Positions 1 to 9,023 of a stretch of DNA of 64,000 bases are shown piece by piece. A program made the translations under genes and the position numbers. Below the pieces are notes generated by a model, which was not told the origin of the DNA, did not search any database, and was given only the letters and a program-made list of their open reading frames with translations. Within the stretch, counting starts at the first letter, position 1. Each line of letters starts with the position of its first letter. The stretch spans positions 243,757 to 307,756 of the forward strand of contig NZ_PQCD01000033.1 in assembly GCF_002964705.1 (NCBI RefSeq). Reading direction: 5' to 3'. This stretch comes from Pseudoalteromonas sp. T1lg75 (GTDB lineage Bacteria > Pseudomonadota > Gammaproteobacteria > Enterobacterales > Alteromonadaceae).

Positions 1-3000
1 GGCAACCGGTGATAAGCATTTTGGTGTGCGCTGGTATGAAGTGCGTAACCCAGGTAGTGAAGCCACTATTCATCAGCAAGGCACCTATGCGCCCGATGCG
101 GCCAGCCGTTGGCTAGGCAGTATGGCCATGGATGCGGTGGGCAATATCGCTTTGGGCTATAGCGTTTCCAGTGCCGATATGTTGCCGGCGATGCGTTACA
201 GTGGCCGTTTAGCCAGTGATCCTCTTGGCCAACTTGGCTATGGTGAAGGCAGCGTCACCGAAGGTTTAGCACCTCAGGTGAACTCGTTCGACGGCAGCTG
301 GGGCGAGCGTGCGCAAATGACCATCGACCCAAGCGATGACTGCACCTTCTGGTTTTCCAGTGAGTACGGTGCTGACACCGATTTCGAAACCCTTTGGGGA
401 ACACGCATCGCGAAATTCCAGCTCGATCAATGTCAGGCCGAGCCGCAAGGCGTGGTTACAGGTGTGATACGTGACAGCGAGACAAATGCAGCACTGGCCG
501 GCGCCGAAGTACGTTTTGGTGACTACAGCACCATAGCCGATGCACAAGGCGTCTATACACTGTCTTTGCCTCTGGGCAGCTATGAATTTAAGGCACGTGC
601 TTATGGTCACCCTATGACCGACTTGGGTTCGGTGCAGGTGGCCAGCGAAGGTGAGTTAACTAAGGACGCGTCTTTGGTTTCCCTACCTAAGGCAACCATT
701 AGCGGTAAGGTGGTTGATGGTTCAGGTCACGGTTGGGGATTACCGGCGAGCTTGCAGCTAAGCGGCGAGTTGGTGCCTTATACGGTGATCAACACCGACC
801 CCATCAGTGGTGAATTTACCCTGGATGGTTACGCCGGATGGCCGGTAAACCTGATGGCCTCGTCCGTCAGTTATAATCCTCAAAATGTGGCGACTCAGGC
901 CAATGGCGATACCGAGCTAGGTAACATTGCCTTGCAGGTGAACAAGGATGTGTGTGTTGCTCCCGGTTACAACAAGGCCGATAGCAGCACCTCCTCTGTG
1001 GTCGAATTTGAAGATGTGAACTTCCCACCTACGGATTGGACCGTTGTCGATAATGCCGGTACTGGCGTGGTGTGGAAAACCAGTGAGCAATGGAGTCGTC
1101 CTAACTTAACCGCTGGCAGCGGTATGTCGGCGGCGGCGGACAGCGACCGCGGCGGTCGTAACCTTTACGATACCGAGTTGATCACTCCTGTTATCTCTGT
1201 TGCTTCGTTGCAAGGCTTTGAAACCGTGAGTTATGAGCAGGCCTTTAAGGCGTATGCCCAGTCGGTGTTCGATTTTGATATCAGCGTTGACGGTGGTCAA
1301 TGGCTGAACATTCATAATCTGATCACAGACAGCATCGGCAAGGTCGTTGTTGACTTGGGCACTTACCTAGAGGGGGCTGAGAGTTTCAGACTAAGATGGC
1401 GTTATTACACCCTGAGTGTTGATAATGCCTATGACTGGTATGTGCAAATCGATAATGTTGAGTTCGGTTTAGGCTGTGGCTTTGCCGAGGGTGGCTTGCT
1501 GGCAGGGATGATCACCGATGCCAACACCCAGGCCCCGTTAGCGCAAGCTCAGGTACAAAACCAGCAGGGTAAGGTTACATTAACCGCTCAGGATGGCTTC
1601 TATCGTCAGTTTAATGCCGCCGGTGAGCAGAGCATGAGCATCGCCCTTAGCGGCTATGCGCAGGCCGAGCAAAGCGTAAGCATTGCCAACGATCAGGTCA
1701 GCGAGCTTAATGTTGCCCTTAATGCCGGTCTGCTAACCAGCTCGGCTCAGGCGCTCGAACTGGATGTGGTTGCCGGACGCAAAGTTGCCAGCGATATCAC
1801 CTTGGCCAACGAAGGCAGTTATGGGCTTAACTACAAGGTTGCTGAAGTCGCACCACCCAGTGGTGATAACCCGAGTGAGGCAAGCCTGGGCGATAACCAG
1901 GAAGCACAGGCTTTGAACATTGCCCGCCCATATGGCATGGTGGTTGATAAGGTGACCAACAGCGTTTGGGTTAACAGTGCCAAAGCCTTCGGCGGTGACA
2001 ACAAGCTCTATCGTTTAGACGAACAGGGCCAGAAAAGCGGCGATGTAATCGACCTGAATCCGCTAGCGGCAGGCGATGATCTGGTTGCGGATCTTGCGTT
2101 CAACACCCGCACCAACACCGCTTGGCAGGCCATTTTCAGTGATGAAAACTGTATCCATGAGCTTGACCTTAACGCCATGCAGTTGACGGGCAAGCGCGTG
2201 TGTCCAGACCTGGACGGTAATGGGGTTGGCGGCTTGGCCTATGATCCGCATGCCGATCAGTTACTGGTCAGTAGCTACAATGCACAGAAATTGTATCGCG
2301 TGAACTTCGATGGCAGCGTCAGCGCCGAATACGACCTTGGTCTACCTGCCTTTGGTTTGGCCTACAACCCGAATGTTGGTCATCTGTATGTCAGCGCCAA
2401 TGGCGAGAATGGGGTAGGCAGTGACAAGGCCGATCAGATCTTAGATCTGTACGTTGTTGATTTGCACAACGAACTAAGCCTGGTTGGGGCAACGCGTGTA
2501 GATGGTATGAATAGCTTTTCGCAAGCGGGTCTAGACCTCGATTGTGATGGCACCTTGCATGCCATGGACCTGGTAATGTCGCGCACCTTTAGCCTTGCCT
2601 CGGGGCAGCAACAGGTGTGTGCACAGCCGCAAGCAAGCTGGTTCACCTACTCCGAAGATGGTGGAGCGCTAAATGTCGGCGAGCAACAGGCCTTGACCTT
2701 GGGTGCCGATGCGGCCGCCTTGGCTCCGGGTGTCTACCAGACCACCTTGTTACTGCAAGACGATACCGCCTATGCGGCCCACGAAATTGCCGTAACCCTG
2801 AATGTCAACGAACCCGTGTTGGGCGAGTTTGGCTTCGAGGTGAGCGCCTATGAAGTTAATGAAGGTGACAATCAAGTCGTGGTGACGGTACAACGTACCG
2901 GCGGCAGCGATGGTGCCGTGGCACTGAACTATCAAAGTCTTGATGGCACAGCTAAAGCGCTGGCGGATTATCAACCTGCGTCGGGCATGCTGTACTGGGA

Positions 3001-3235
3001 TGACCAAGATGGGGAGGCGAAGTCCTTCACCGTTAAGCTGGTGGATGACGCCGAGGTAGAAACCATGGAGTCGTTTAATATCCTGCTCAGTGCCGACGAT
3101 GAGACGTTATTGAACGCCGAGGTGGTTACCACGGTCAAAATAACCGATAACGACAAGCAGAAGGGCAGCAGTGGTTCACTGTTCCACCTACTGTTTATGT
3201 TAGCGGCGTTAACTCTGGTTCGCAGAAAAGCGTAA
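1..3235 (+). CDS. Secreted multidomain protein with Calx-beta domain and sorting-like tail (5'-truncated)
   Basis: The frame is already open at the window edge (codons run from base 2), so the N-terminus is missing; the GTG at 26 is probably an internal valine. About 1,077 residues are visible. Carboxypeptidase-regulatory-like beta-sandwich segments lie near residues 145-300 and 495-575. Between them is a region resembling the jelly-roll/MAM-like parts of secreted peptidases. Residues about 600-880 look like NHL/YncE-type propeller repeats. A Calx-beta domain (about 940-1045, with the usual SLDGTAKALADYQPASG core and ITDND end) comes next. The last 24 residues are a Ser/Gly stretch, a hydrophobic helix and RRKA, resembling a GlyGly-CTERM (rhombosortase) tail, though the Gly pair is not perfect. 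The protein is probably exported and cell-surface processed. No catalytic motif is visible; an upstream peptidase domain outside the window is possible. Confidence 0.85.
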   Translation, partial: ATGDKHFGVRWYEVRNPGSEATIHQQGTYAPDAASRWLGSMAMDAVGNIALGYSVSSADMLPAMRYSGRLASDPLGQLGYGEGSVTEGLAPQVNSFDGSWGERAQMTIDPSDDCTFWFSSEYGADTDFETLWGTRIAKFQLDQCQAEPQGVVTGVIRDSETNAALAGAEVRFGDYSTIADAQGVYTLSLPLGSYEFKARAYGHPMTDLGSVQVASEGELTKDASLVSLPKATISGKVVDGSGHGWGLPASLQLSGELVPYTVINTDPISGEFTLDGYAGWPVNLMASSVSYNPQNVATQANGDTELGNIALQVNKDVCVAPGYNKADSSTSSVVEFEDVNFPPTDWTVVDNAGTGVVWKTSEQWSRPNLTAGSGMSAAADSDRGGRNLYDTELITPVISVASLQGFETVSYEQAFKAYAQSVFDFDISVDGGQWLNIHNLITDSIGKVVVDLGTYLEGAESFRLRWRYYTLSVDNAYDWYVQIDNVEFGLGCGFAEGGLLAGMITDANTQAPLAQAQVQNQQGKVTLTAQDGFYRQFNAAGEQSMSIALSGYAQAEQSVSIANDQVSELNVALNAGLLTSSAQALELDVVAGRKVASDITLANEGSYGLNYKVAEVAPPSGDNPSEASLGDNQEAQALNIARPYGMVVDKVTNSVWVNSAKAFGGDNKLYRLDEQGQKSGDVIDLNPLAAGDDLVADLAFNTRTNTAWQAIFSDENCIHELDLNAMQLTGKRVCPDLDGNGVGGLAYDPHADQLLVSSYNAQKLYRVNFDGSVSAEYDLGLPAFGLAYNPNVGHLYVSANGENGVGSDKADQILDLYVVDLHNELSLVGATRVDGMNSFSQAGLDLDCDGTLHAMDLVMSRTFSLASGQQQVCAQPQASWFTYSEDGGALNVGEQQALTLGADAAALAPGVYQTTLLLQDDTAYAAHEIAVTLNVNEPVLGEFGFEVSAYEVNEGDNQVVVTVQRTGGSDGAVALNYQSLDGTAKALADYQPASGMLYWDDQDGEAKSFTVKLVDDAEVETMESFNILLSADDETLLNAEVVTTVKITDNDKQKGSSGSLFHLLFMLAALTLVRRKA

Positions 3236-3245
3236 AACTAACCCT

Positions 3246-3277
3246 AAGGCGCCGAGTTTCGGCGCCTTATTTGCTTT
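3246..3277 (+). terminator. Rho-independent terminator
   Basis: A perfect 9-bp stem (AAGGCGCCG, 3246-3254, pairing with CGGCGCCTT, 3260-3268) with a 5-nt loop is followed by a T-rich run, ten bases after the upstream stop codon. Confidence 0.8.
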
Positions 3278-3291
3278 AGGAGACAGTTATT

Positions 3292-3774
3292 ATGAAAACC
3301 TTTAAGCCCGGATTATTAATTGGCCTGACTGCGTTCATGACCCTCAATGTAAGCGCACCCGTTTTTGCCCATAACGGCGAAGTTGACACCAACCAAAGCA
3401 AGCCTCCCAAGGTGACAACCAATGTCAAACCTGAAAAGGAAGCACAGCCTGAACAAGCGGCTTCTAAACCGGAGTGTGAGGGCGAAACCAGGGTGATCCC
3501 TTTGCATCAATTGCCCGTGGAGCGCAAACTCAATGAACAGAAAACGCCTATGACGGAGCAACAAAAGCCGAACCAAACACAGCCTGCCAAGGCTAAAGTA
3601 GCTACGAATGCGGCCAAGGGCGAATCAAAATCGCTACGTGATATCAGCGCCGAGGAGCGTCAGCAAGAGTGCGCGAACGCCAAGCCCGTTAAGGTGATGC
3701 CCATTGGCCGCCTGCCGGTAGAAAACGCCATCAGCAAGCAGAAAAAGGACCAAAAGGATAAAGGAAACAATTAA
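3292..3774 (+). CDS. Small exported protein with two-copy motif
   Basis: 160 residues starting at ATG 3292 behind a good AGGAG site. Residues 1-26 form a Sec signal peptide (ends SAPVFA), so the mature protein is periplasmic or secreted. The mature chain is Lys/Gln/Glu-rich and low in complexity. It contains a motif twice: a Cys followed by V-I-P-L-H-Q-L-P-V-E (about residue 66 on) and a Cys followed by V-M-P-I-G-R-L-P-V-E (about residue 128 on), each trailed by an xxQK segment. I recognise no family. The gene lies after the terminator of the large secreted protein, so it probably has its own promoter or arises by read-through. Confidence 0.7.
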   Translation: MKTFKPGLLIGLTAFMTLNVSAPVFAHNGEVDTNQSKPPKVTTNVKPEKEAQPEQAASKPECEGETRVIPLHQLPVERKLNEQKTPMTEQQKPNQTQPAKAKVATNAAKGESKSLRDISAEERQQECANAKPVKVMPIGRLPVENAISKQKKDQKDKGNN

Positions 3775-3882
3775 TTGTCGCTGTGTTTATAGTGGCTGTT
3801 TGCGCCATTTAAGGTATGGTAAAGAGAGTAATACACCGCCTTGGCGCTGGCTAAGGGGGGTAGTCAGTTGAGGACCCATACC

Positions 3883-5340
3883 ATGCGTACCTTTTCTTCC
3901 CGGCATAGAACGGTCAGGCGGCTGATCCTCTATATCATCCTGTTTAGCTCGGCGATCACTCTAATATCGTCGGCATTGCAACTGTACTTGGAATACACCA
4001 AGGGTGTAAGCGATATCAATGCCGAGATTCATCAAATCAAAGACAGCCAGCTTGAAAGCATTGCCCTCAATGTGCAAGACCGCAATATACAGTTGCTCCA
4101 GCTGCAACTTGATGGACTGGTTAAGCTGCCTGGGATCGAGCGTATCAGTATTGTTACCACCGACAGGGTGAAATGGCGTGCCGGTGAGGTGATGTCCAAT
4201 GAAATTATCGATGAACGTTTTGTCTTGTATCAGCATGGCAGGGAGCAGGAGCCGCCCCTAGGGATTTTGCAAATCGTGGTGGGTCTGGATGAGTTATATA
4301 GCCGCCTCACCGACCGGGTGTATTTTATTGTTATCAGTAATGGCATTAAAACCTTCTTAGTGGCCGGTTTTATCCTCTATCTGTTTCAATACCTGGTAAC
4401 CCGTCATCTCGGTAAAATCAGTGACTTTGCACAAAACCTGACCTTTGATAAGCCTATACCACCCTTGGTGCTGGACAGGACGGAAAAGGAGCGAAGCTCT
4501 CCGGATGAGCTGCAAACCGTGGTCACAGCCCTTAATGGCATGCAATTACGCCTTGGCGATGAGCTGAAAAAGCGCCTGGAAGCGGAGCAAAAACTTTTGG
4601 CCAGTCGCGACCAAATCGCCCACCTCGATAGGCTTAACAGCATGGGCGAGATGGTCAGCACCATCACCCATGAAATCAATCAGCCTCTAACCGCCATTGC
4701 TAGTTATGCCCAAAGTGCCACCCGCCGTATCGACAACGCCCGTCCCGAGCAGCAGGCCGAGCTGCAGCAATGGTTAGCGACGACCCTAAAGAAAATTTCC
4801 GAGCAGGCGCTGCGCAGTGGCAAGGTGCTGCAACGGATCCGCAACTTTGTGAAATTGCGGGCCATGGATATGCAGCGGCTGGATGCAAATACCATGCTTC
4901 GCGAGGTGAGCGACATGGTGGAGACCACGGCCAACAGTAACCAGGTGAGTTTGGTGCTCGAACTCAATCCGTCGCCCTTGTATGTCGAGGGCGATCCGGT
5001 ACAGTTGCAGCAGGTGAGCATTAACCTGATTAAAAACGCCATTGAGGCCAGTCACCCGGGCGCTCAGGTGGTTATTTCTACCTGCCTTAACAGAGATAAT
5101 AATGAGGTGGAGTTGTGCATTCACGATGAGGGCGTGGGGGTGAGTGGCGAGGCCGTCGAGCATCTTTTTGAACCCTTTTATACCAGTAAGAAGCAAGGCA
5201 TGGGTGTGGGGCTGTCAATCAGCCTGGCGATTGCCAAGGCGCACAATGGTACCTTGAAGTATCAGGCCAATGCTCAGGGCGGATGCGACTTTACTTTGAC
5301 CTTACCTGCCGTTGGCGAGGAGGTGGCTTATGACGTTTAA
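3883..5340 (+). CDS. Membrane sensor histidine kinase
   Basis: 485 residues. I chose ATG 3883 (AGG site 9 bases upstream) over an in-frame TTG at 3841. Two transmembrane helices (about 14-36 and 146-175) flank a periplasmic sensor of roughly 110 residues with no recognised fold. A coiled segment and a HisKA domain follow, with phospho-acceptor His263 in THEINQPLTAI, the H-box of the DctB/FixL-like group. The ATPase domain shows the N-box (NLIKNAIEA, about 380), G1 (DEGVGVS) and G2 (GMGVGLS). All catalytic motifs are intact. No response regulator lies next to it, so its partner is elsewhere. Its 3' end overlaps the LamG gene by 11 bases, implying translational coupling and perhaps a shared sensing task. 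Confidence 0.9.
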   Translation: MRTFSSRHRTVRRLILYIILFSSAITLISSALQLYLEYTKGVSDINAEIHQIKDSQLESIALNVQDRNIQLLQLQLDGLVKLPGIERISIVTTDRVKWRAGEVMSNEIIDERFVLYQHGREQEPPLGILQIVVGLDELYSRLTDRVYFIVISNGIKTFLVAGFILYLFQYLVTRHLGKISDFAQNLTFDKPIPPLVLDRTEKERSSPDELQTVVTALNGMQLRLGDELKKRLEAEQKLLASRDQIAHLDRLNSMGEMVSTITHEINQPLTAIASYAQSATRRIDNARPEQQAELQQWLATTLKKISEQALRSGKVLQRIRNFVKLRAMDMQRLDANTMLREVSDMVETTANSNQVSLVLELNPSPLYVEGDPVQLQQVSINLIKNAIEASHPGAQVVISTCLNRDNNEVELCIHDEGVGVSGEAVEHLFEPFYTSKKQGMGVGLSISLAIAKAHNGTLKYQANAQGGCDFTLTLPAVGEEVAYDV

Positions 5341-6187
5341 AATGAGCTTTGCGCTGCGAGTGACCCTGCTGCTGTGCGCCATTTTTATCATCATAGCGGC
5401 CTTGGCGTTTTCTCAGCTGCAGCGAGTTGAACAAACACAGGTTGAAGACGAATTATCCAAGGTGTTGCAGGTCAATTTACACGGTCACTCCAGCTATTAT
5501 TCCTTTGAGGGCGAGGGTGACCAAGTACTGGATGACTTTGCCAGCTTTTGGCCAGGGACCTTGCACGGCGCCGCGCGCAGTGCCGGTAAAACCGGCAAGG
5601 GTCTAGACTTCTCGGTGCATCAGGACGCTCATATGGGTGTGGATATCTGCTGTAAAATTGGTAAGCCGCTGTCGACTACGCGTTGGCGTGAGGTGACCTT
5701 TGAAAATGGTGGCATCAGTATCGCCATGTGGCTCAAGCCCCTGGCCCTGGAAGACAAGCAAATTTATCCTTTGTATGGTGGCTGGTATGGCGATGTACAA
5801 AGTAACAAGCTGAGAGTGGTAGACAAACGCGTAGAGTTACTGATCTACTCAAGCTCCGGATACCAGCCAAAATCAGTGGTTAAAAGTAACACTCGCCTGG
5901 TAAACGGCCAGTGGACGCACGTCGCTGTGGTGCATAATGGTAAACAAGCGCGGCTGTTTATTAACGGTGAGCTTGATGCCGCCCAAGACGCCAACATTAG
6001 CGTTAGCTCTATCGTCAATGATGTGTTTTTAGGGGGGATCCCCAAGCAACATGCCACCCAAGGCAAGCATGCCTTTGCTGGCGTTATCGACGACTTTTTT
6101 ATGTCGGAATTAATTTTAACGGATAAAGAAGTCAACGCATTGTTTAATAAAGATAAATTGGCGGCGCAGCAGTTGGGAGAAAACTAG
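5330..6187 (+). CDS. Membrane-anchored LamG/concanavalin-like protein
   Basis: 285 residues from ATG 5330, which lies inside the end of the kinase gene (ATGACGTTTAA) behind a strong GAGGAGG site; an upstream in-frame TTG at 5312 is unlikely. One N-terminal transmembrane helix (about residues 8-28) is followed by a short linker. A LamG/concanavalin A-like jelly-roll domain covers about 75-265: the stretch with W-T-H-V-A-V-V-H-N-G and L-F-I-N-G-E-L is diagnostic of the fold. The domain should face the periplasm and bind a glycan or protein ligand. Coupling to the histidine kinase suggests a co-sensor or ligand-presenting partner; this is inference. Confidence 0.8.
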   Translation: MTFKMSFALRVTLLLCAIFIIIAALAFSQLQRVEQTQVEDELSKVLQVNLHGHSSYYSFEGEGDQVLDDFASFWPGTLHGAARSAGKTGKGLDFSVHQDAHMGVDICCKIGKPLSTTRWREVTFENGGISIAMWLKPLALEDKQIYPLYGGWYGDVQSNKLRVVDKRVELLIYSSSGYQPKSVVKSNTRLVNGQWTHVAVVHNGKQARLFINGELDAAQDANISVSSIVNDVFLGGIPKQHATQGKHAFAGVIDDFFMSELILTDKEVNALFNKDKLAAQQLGEN

Positions 6188-6209
6188 CACCCAACTGCTT
6201 CAATAGCGC

Positions 6210-8084
6210 TTAAAACTGGTAGCTGATGGCAATGCCCACGTTTCGCCCCGGCGCGTAGGGTGCACTGTCATCGGCGCTGACGCGATAGAGGCGATCACCG
6301 GCATTGTCGAGCCACAGACGTACCTTGGTTCGTTCATTGAGCTGATAGGTCAGTTTGGTCGAAAGCAAGGTATGGCTGGGCAGGGGTAACTCTGAGGGCC
6401 CCACCTCGTCCTTGGCACTGCGTAATGTTGCACCCAGATCCCATTGCCAACGGTCGCCCTGGTAGGTCGAAGTGAGTTTATGTTCGCCGGCACCAATGTC
6501 GGCAAGGGGGCGCCCCTGTTCATCCTCGCCGTTAAGCCACTGACCACCGAGGCCGAGGGAGAAGTTGTCGGTTACCTGAAATGCCGCCTTGTATGCCAGT
6601 CCTTTAATTTTCCCGGAGCCCACATTGATATAGCGACGTGTATCGGCATCGATATCGATGCGTTCGATGTAGTCGTCAATATGCTGGGAAAAGGCGCTGA
6701 CGCTCCAATTAAAATCCGATTTCTGGTAGGAGAGCTTGGCTTCAAAGCCCAGGCTTTGCTCCGGCTCGAGCTCCAGATTGCCCTCCACGCGGCCGCGGGG
6801 GGTTTCACCAAAAAAGTAGCTTTCCGTCAGCGCCGGCTGGCGAAAGGCCGTACTGGTGATAAACTTCGCCGCTAATTCGGGCGTGAGTGCCCAGCTAATA
6901 CCGGCAAAGCCACTGACATTGGTGTCGTTGCGGCTCCCTTGTTGTGCCTTGGTTTTACTGTAATCGAGGCGGGCACCAAGCAACAGGTCGATGTTATCCA
7001 GGCTACGGGTCGCATCGTACACCAGGGCGCCCTGGTACTGGCTGGCGTCCAGCACGGTGTCGCTGCTGGTTAGGCCCGAGGCTAAATCAAGCTCATTTTC
7101 TGTCGCTTGCACCTGGGTTCTGGCATCGAAGGACAAACGCCATTTGCCCTGCCAATCGCCAAAATACTGATAGCCGTAAAGCGCCGCCCCATAATCCAAG
7201 GATGAATTACTCAGGGTATTGATGCGCTTGTTGGGGCGCTCAATATAGGTATCGAGATGGGCATTGTGCACATAGACATCGGCATAAATCTGGTCAAAAT
7301 CAAACTCCGCCTTGGCTAAGAGATGATCATTGCGTGGGTAGAGGGTGCGTTTCTTGCTCAGTGGCGAAGCACTGGCCTTACCCAGATTGTTGCCTTCGCT
7401 ATAGAGCACCCAGGCACGCGTGAGGTAGGGAAGCTCAAGGTCGGCACTTAAAAACACGTTGTGGTTTTCATAGCCGTTGTAGATGCTGTTGCCATCGGCG
7501 CTTTCGCCTTCATCGGCAGTGCGGGTCGACATTCCCCAGGAAATGCCTTCTTTGCTCCCCTGCCAGGCCAGATGTTGCGCCTGGTTATTGCTTTGCCATT
7601 GGGCATCCAATTGTTGACCCTCGACGCGGTTCAGTTTGATATCCACGGCGCCGCCCATGGCCCCGGATCCATAGTAGGTTGAAGCGGCCCCGGGAATTAC
7701 CTGCACCTGTCTAATTAACGCCGGGTCGATAAATTCGGCGGCGCTGCCGGCGCGACGATCGCCATAAATGGGAATGCCTTCTACCAGGGTTTGCACTCGC
7801 CAGCGGGAAAAGCCGCGCATGCTGTACATTTGCATCATGCCGCCCTGACCGTTGAGGGAAATGGTCGGTTCCTGCGCCAGCAATTCCGACAACTGCAATG
7901 GCGAGCCCTGGGCTTGCTGCAGGTCGATGTGCTGGACCTCGATTAACTTCAGACTGGATTGATAAAAGTTCGAGGTGCTGCTGAGCACCTCAATATGCTC
8001 CATGCCATCGGCGTGGGCTGCCACAGTGACAAATCCTGGAGCGGATAAAACTAAAGGGGTGAGTGCGGTGCGTATTAACTTCAT
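6210..8084 (-). CDS. TonB-dependent outer-membrane receptor
   Basis: 624 residues starting at ATG 8084 (GAGG eight bases upstream), which begins a clean signal peptide (MKLIRTALTPLVLSA...); the frame extends further upstream but without a signal-like start. A plug domain (about 40-150) contains the typical LSELLAQEP, RGFSRWRVQTLVEGIPI and YYGSGAMGGAVDI segments. A beta-barrel follows, ending with aromatic Phe (ISYQF) as expected for an outer-membrane porin-like receptor. The family imports ferric siderophores, haem, cobalamin or oligosaccharides. The ligand cannot be told here, because no TonB, ABC transporter or biosynthesis genes are adjacent. It is divergent from an FNR-like regulator across a 180-bp gap. 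I saw no clear Fur box there. Confidence 0.9.
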   Translation of the reverse strand: MKLIRTALTPLVLSAPGFVTVAAHADGMEHIEVLSSTSNFYQSSLKLIEVQHIDLQQAQGSPLQLSELLAQEPTISLNGQGGMMQMYSMRGFSRWRVQTLVEGIPIYGDRRAGSAAEFIDPALIRQVQVIPGAASTYYGSGAMGGAVDIKLNRVEGQQLDAQWQSNNQAQHLAWQGSKEGISWGMSTRTADEGESADGNSIYNGYENHNVFLSADLELPYLTRAWVLYSEGNNLGKASASPLSKKRTLYPRNDHLLAKAEFDFDQIYADVYVHNAHLDTYIERPNKRINTLSNSSLDYGAALYGYQYFGDWQGKWRLSFDARTQVQATENELDLASGLTSSDTVLDASQYQGALVYDATRSLDNIDLLLGARLDYSKTKAQQGSRNDTNVSGFAGISWALTPELAAKFITSTAFRQPALTESYFFGETPRGRVEGNLELEPEQSLGFEAKLSYQKSDFNWSVSAFSQHIDDYIERIDIDADTRRYINVGSGKIKGLAYKAAFQVTDNFSLGLGGQWLNGEDEQGRPLADIGAGEHKLTSTYQGDRWQWDLGATLRSAKDEVGPSELPLPSHTLLSTKLTYQLNERTKVRLWLDNAGDRLYRVSADDSAPYAPGRNVGIAISYQF

Positions 8085-8264
8085 GGGCAAGGCCTCGACC
8101 TCGAAAAATAACTGATAAGGCACGCTACCATGTTCACTTTTACGTCAATATAAGTAGTTTCCGATCCCCCATAGGTACATCTACGCATAGCGAGCGCCCC
8201 ATTGAATTGGCTAAATTAGCAGCATGCAAGACACGAACAGCGAATTGAATGTAGCGAGGCACCC

Positions 8265-9011
8265 ATGATTGATCACAACATGCCATTGAACAGTGTGAAT
8301 TTGGAGCTGGCTATGCAAGGAAGTATTTTTAACCTGTTGGCACCTAAGCTGGGCTTAGGCAAGCAAGCCAAGACCGCTCAGAAGACACCTCAGGTGCGCC
8401 TAAGCGAGTTGGTGAAGGGCAGCAAATCCCTTGACGCCGAGCAGCACTTGTTCCGCCAAGAGGATGAATTTAAAGCCCTTTACCTGGTGCAATCCGGTGC
8501 ATTCAAAAGTTATCGACTAACGACCTCGGGCAAGGAAGTGGTCACCGGGCTGTATTTTCCCGGCGATGTTATTGGCGTTGGCGGTTTGGCACAGCAGCAA
8601 CACTTTTATTCGGTGTCGGCGTTGCAGGACTCGCGAGTGTGCGAAATTCCTTTTGCGCGTCTGCTACAGGACTCGGTTGCCAACTCCGATGTATTGCTGA
8701 CCATGCTAAGTCTGATCAGCCAGGAATTTTCCGCCGATCAGCATCTGCGTCAATTGCCAACAAAAAGTATTAAGTCGGCCGTCGCTTCCTTGTTGCTGAA
8801 CCTTTCCTCGCGCCTGGGCAGCTCAAGGGTGCCGACCCTGTGTTTTGAGTTACCCATGAGTCGTGCCGATATTGCTAATTTGCTGGGTGTTTCCTCCGAG
8901 GCGGTCTGCCGCGAGTTCACCCGCTTAAAGCAAGAGGGCGTACTCGAGGTTAAACGTAAAAAAATCTACATCAGTGATATCGATGAGTTATACGCCCTGG
9001 CCAATGAGTAA
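8265..9011 (+). CDS. Crp/FNR-family regulator lacking the Fe-S cysteines
   Basis: 248 residues from ATG 8265 behind GCGAGG. The cyclic-nucleotide-binding-like beta-roll covers about 45-150, followed by a dimer helix and a winged HTH (about 190-240). The FNR subgroup is shown by VCEIPF, matching the region of E. coli FNR Cys122, and by the recognition helix, where the FNR pattern E-x-x-S-R appears as E-A-V-C-R. The N-terminal cysteine cluster that ligates the 4Fe-4S centre in FNR is absent: there is no Cys before residue 100. It therefore probably does not sense oxygen in the usual way, and the signal is unknown. It may regulate the divergent TonB-dependent receptor. It should still recognise sites near TTGAT-N4-ATCAA. 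Confidence 0.88.
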   Translation: MIDHNMPLNSVNLELAMQGSIFNLLAPKLGLGKQAKTAQKTPQVRLSELVKGSKSLDAEQHLFRQEDEFKALYLVQSGAFKSYRLTTSGKEVVTGLYFPGDVIGVGGLAQQQHFYSVSALQDSRVCEIPFARLLQDSVANSDVLLTMLSLISQEFSADQHLRQLPTKSIKSAVASLLLNLSSRLGSSRVPTLCFELPMSRADIANLLGVSSEAVCREFTRLKQEGVLEVKRKKIYISDIDELYALANE

Positions 9012-9023
9012 AGGGCGTATTGG

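Noticed and set aside
26..28. GTG as the true start of the first gene
   Set aside because: The frame is open upstream to base 2 and reads coding-like residues (A-T-G-D-K-H-F-G), so this is an internal valine of a truncated gene.
3841..3882. Earlier TTG start of the histidine kinase
   Set aside because: ATG 3883 has a proper ribosome site; the extra 14 residues do not look like a membrane-protein start.
6444..6875. Plus-strand frame of 143 codons inside the TonB-dependent receptor gene
   Set aside because: It is the reverse shadow of a well-supported receptor gene and has no family match or ribosome site.
8085..8264. Possible Fur or FNR box between TonB-dependent receptor and FNR-like regulator
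   Set aside because: I looked for GATAATGATAATCATTATC-like and TTGAT-N4-ATCAA sequences and found only a partial TTGATCACAA inside the regulator's own coding start.
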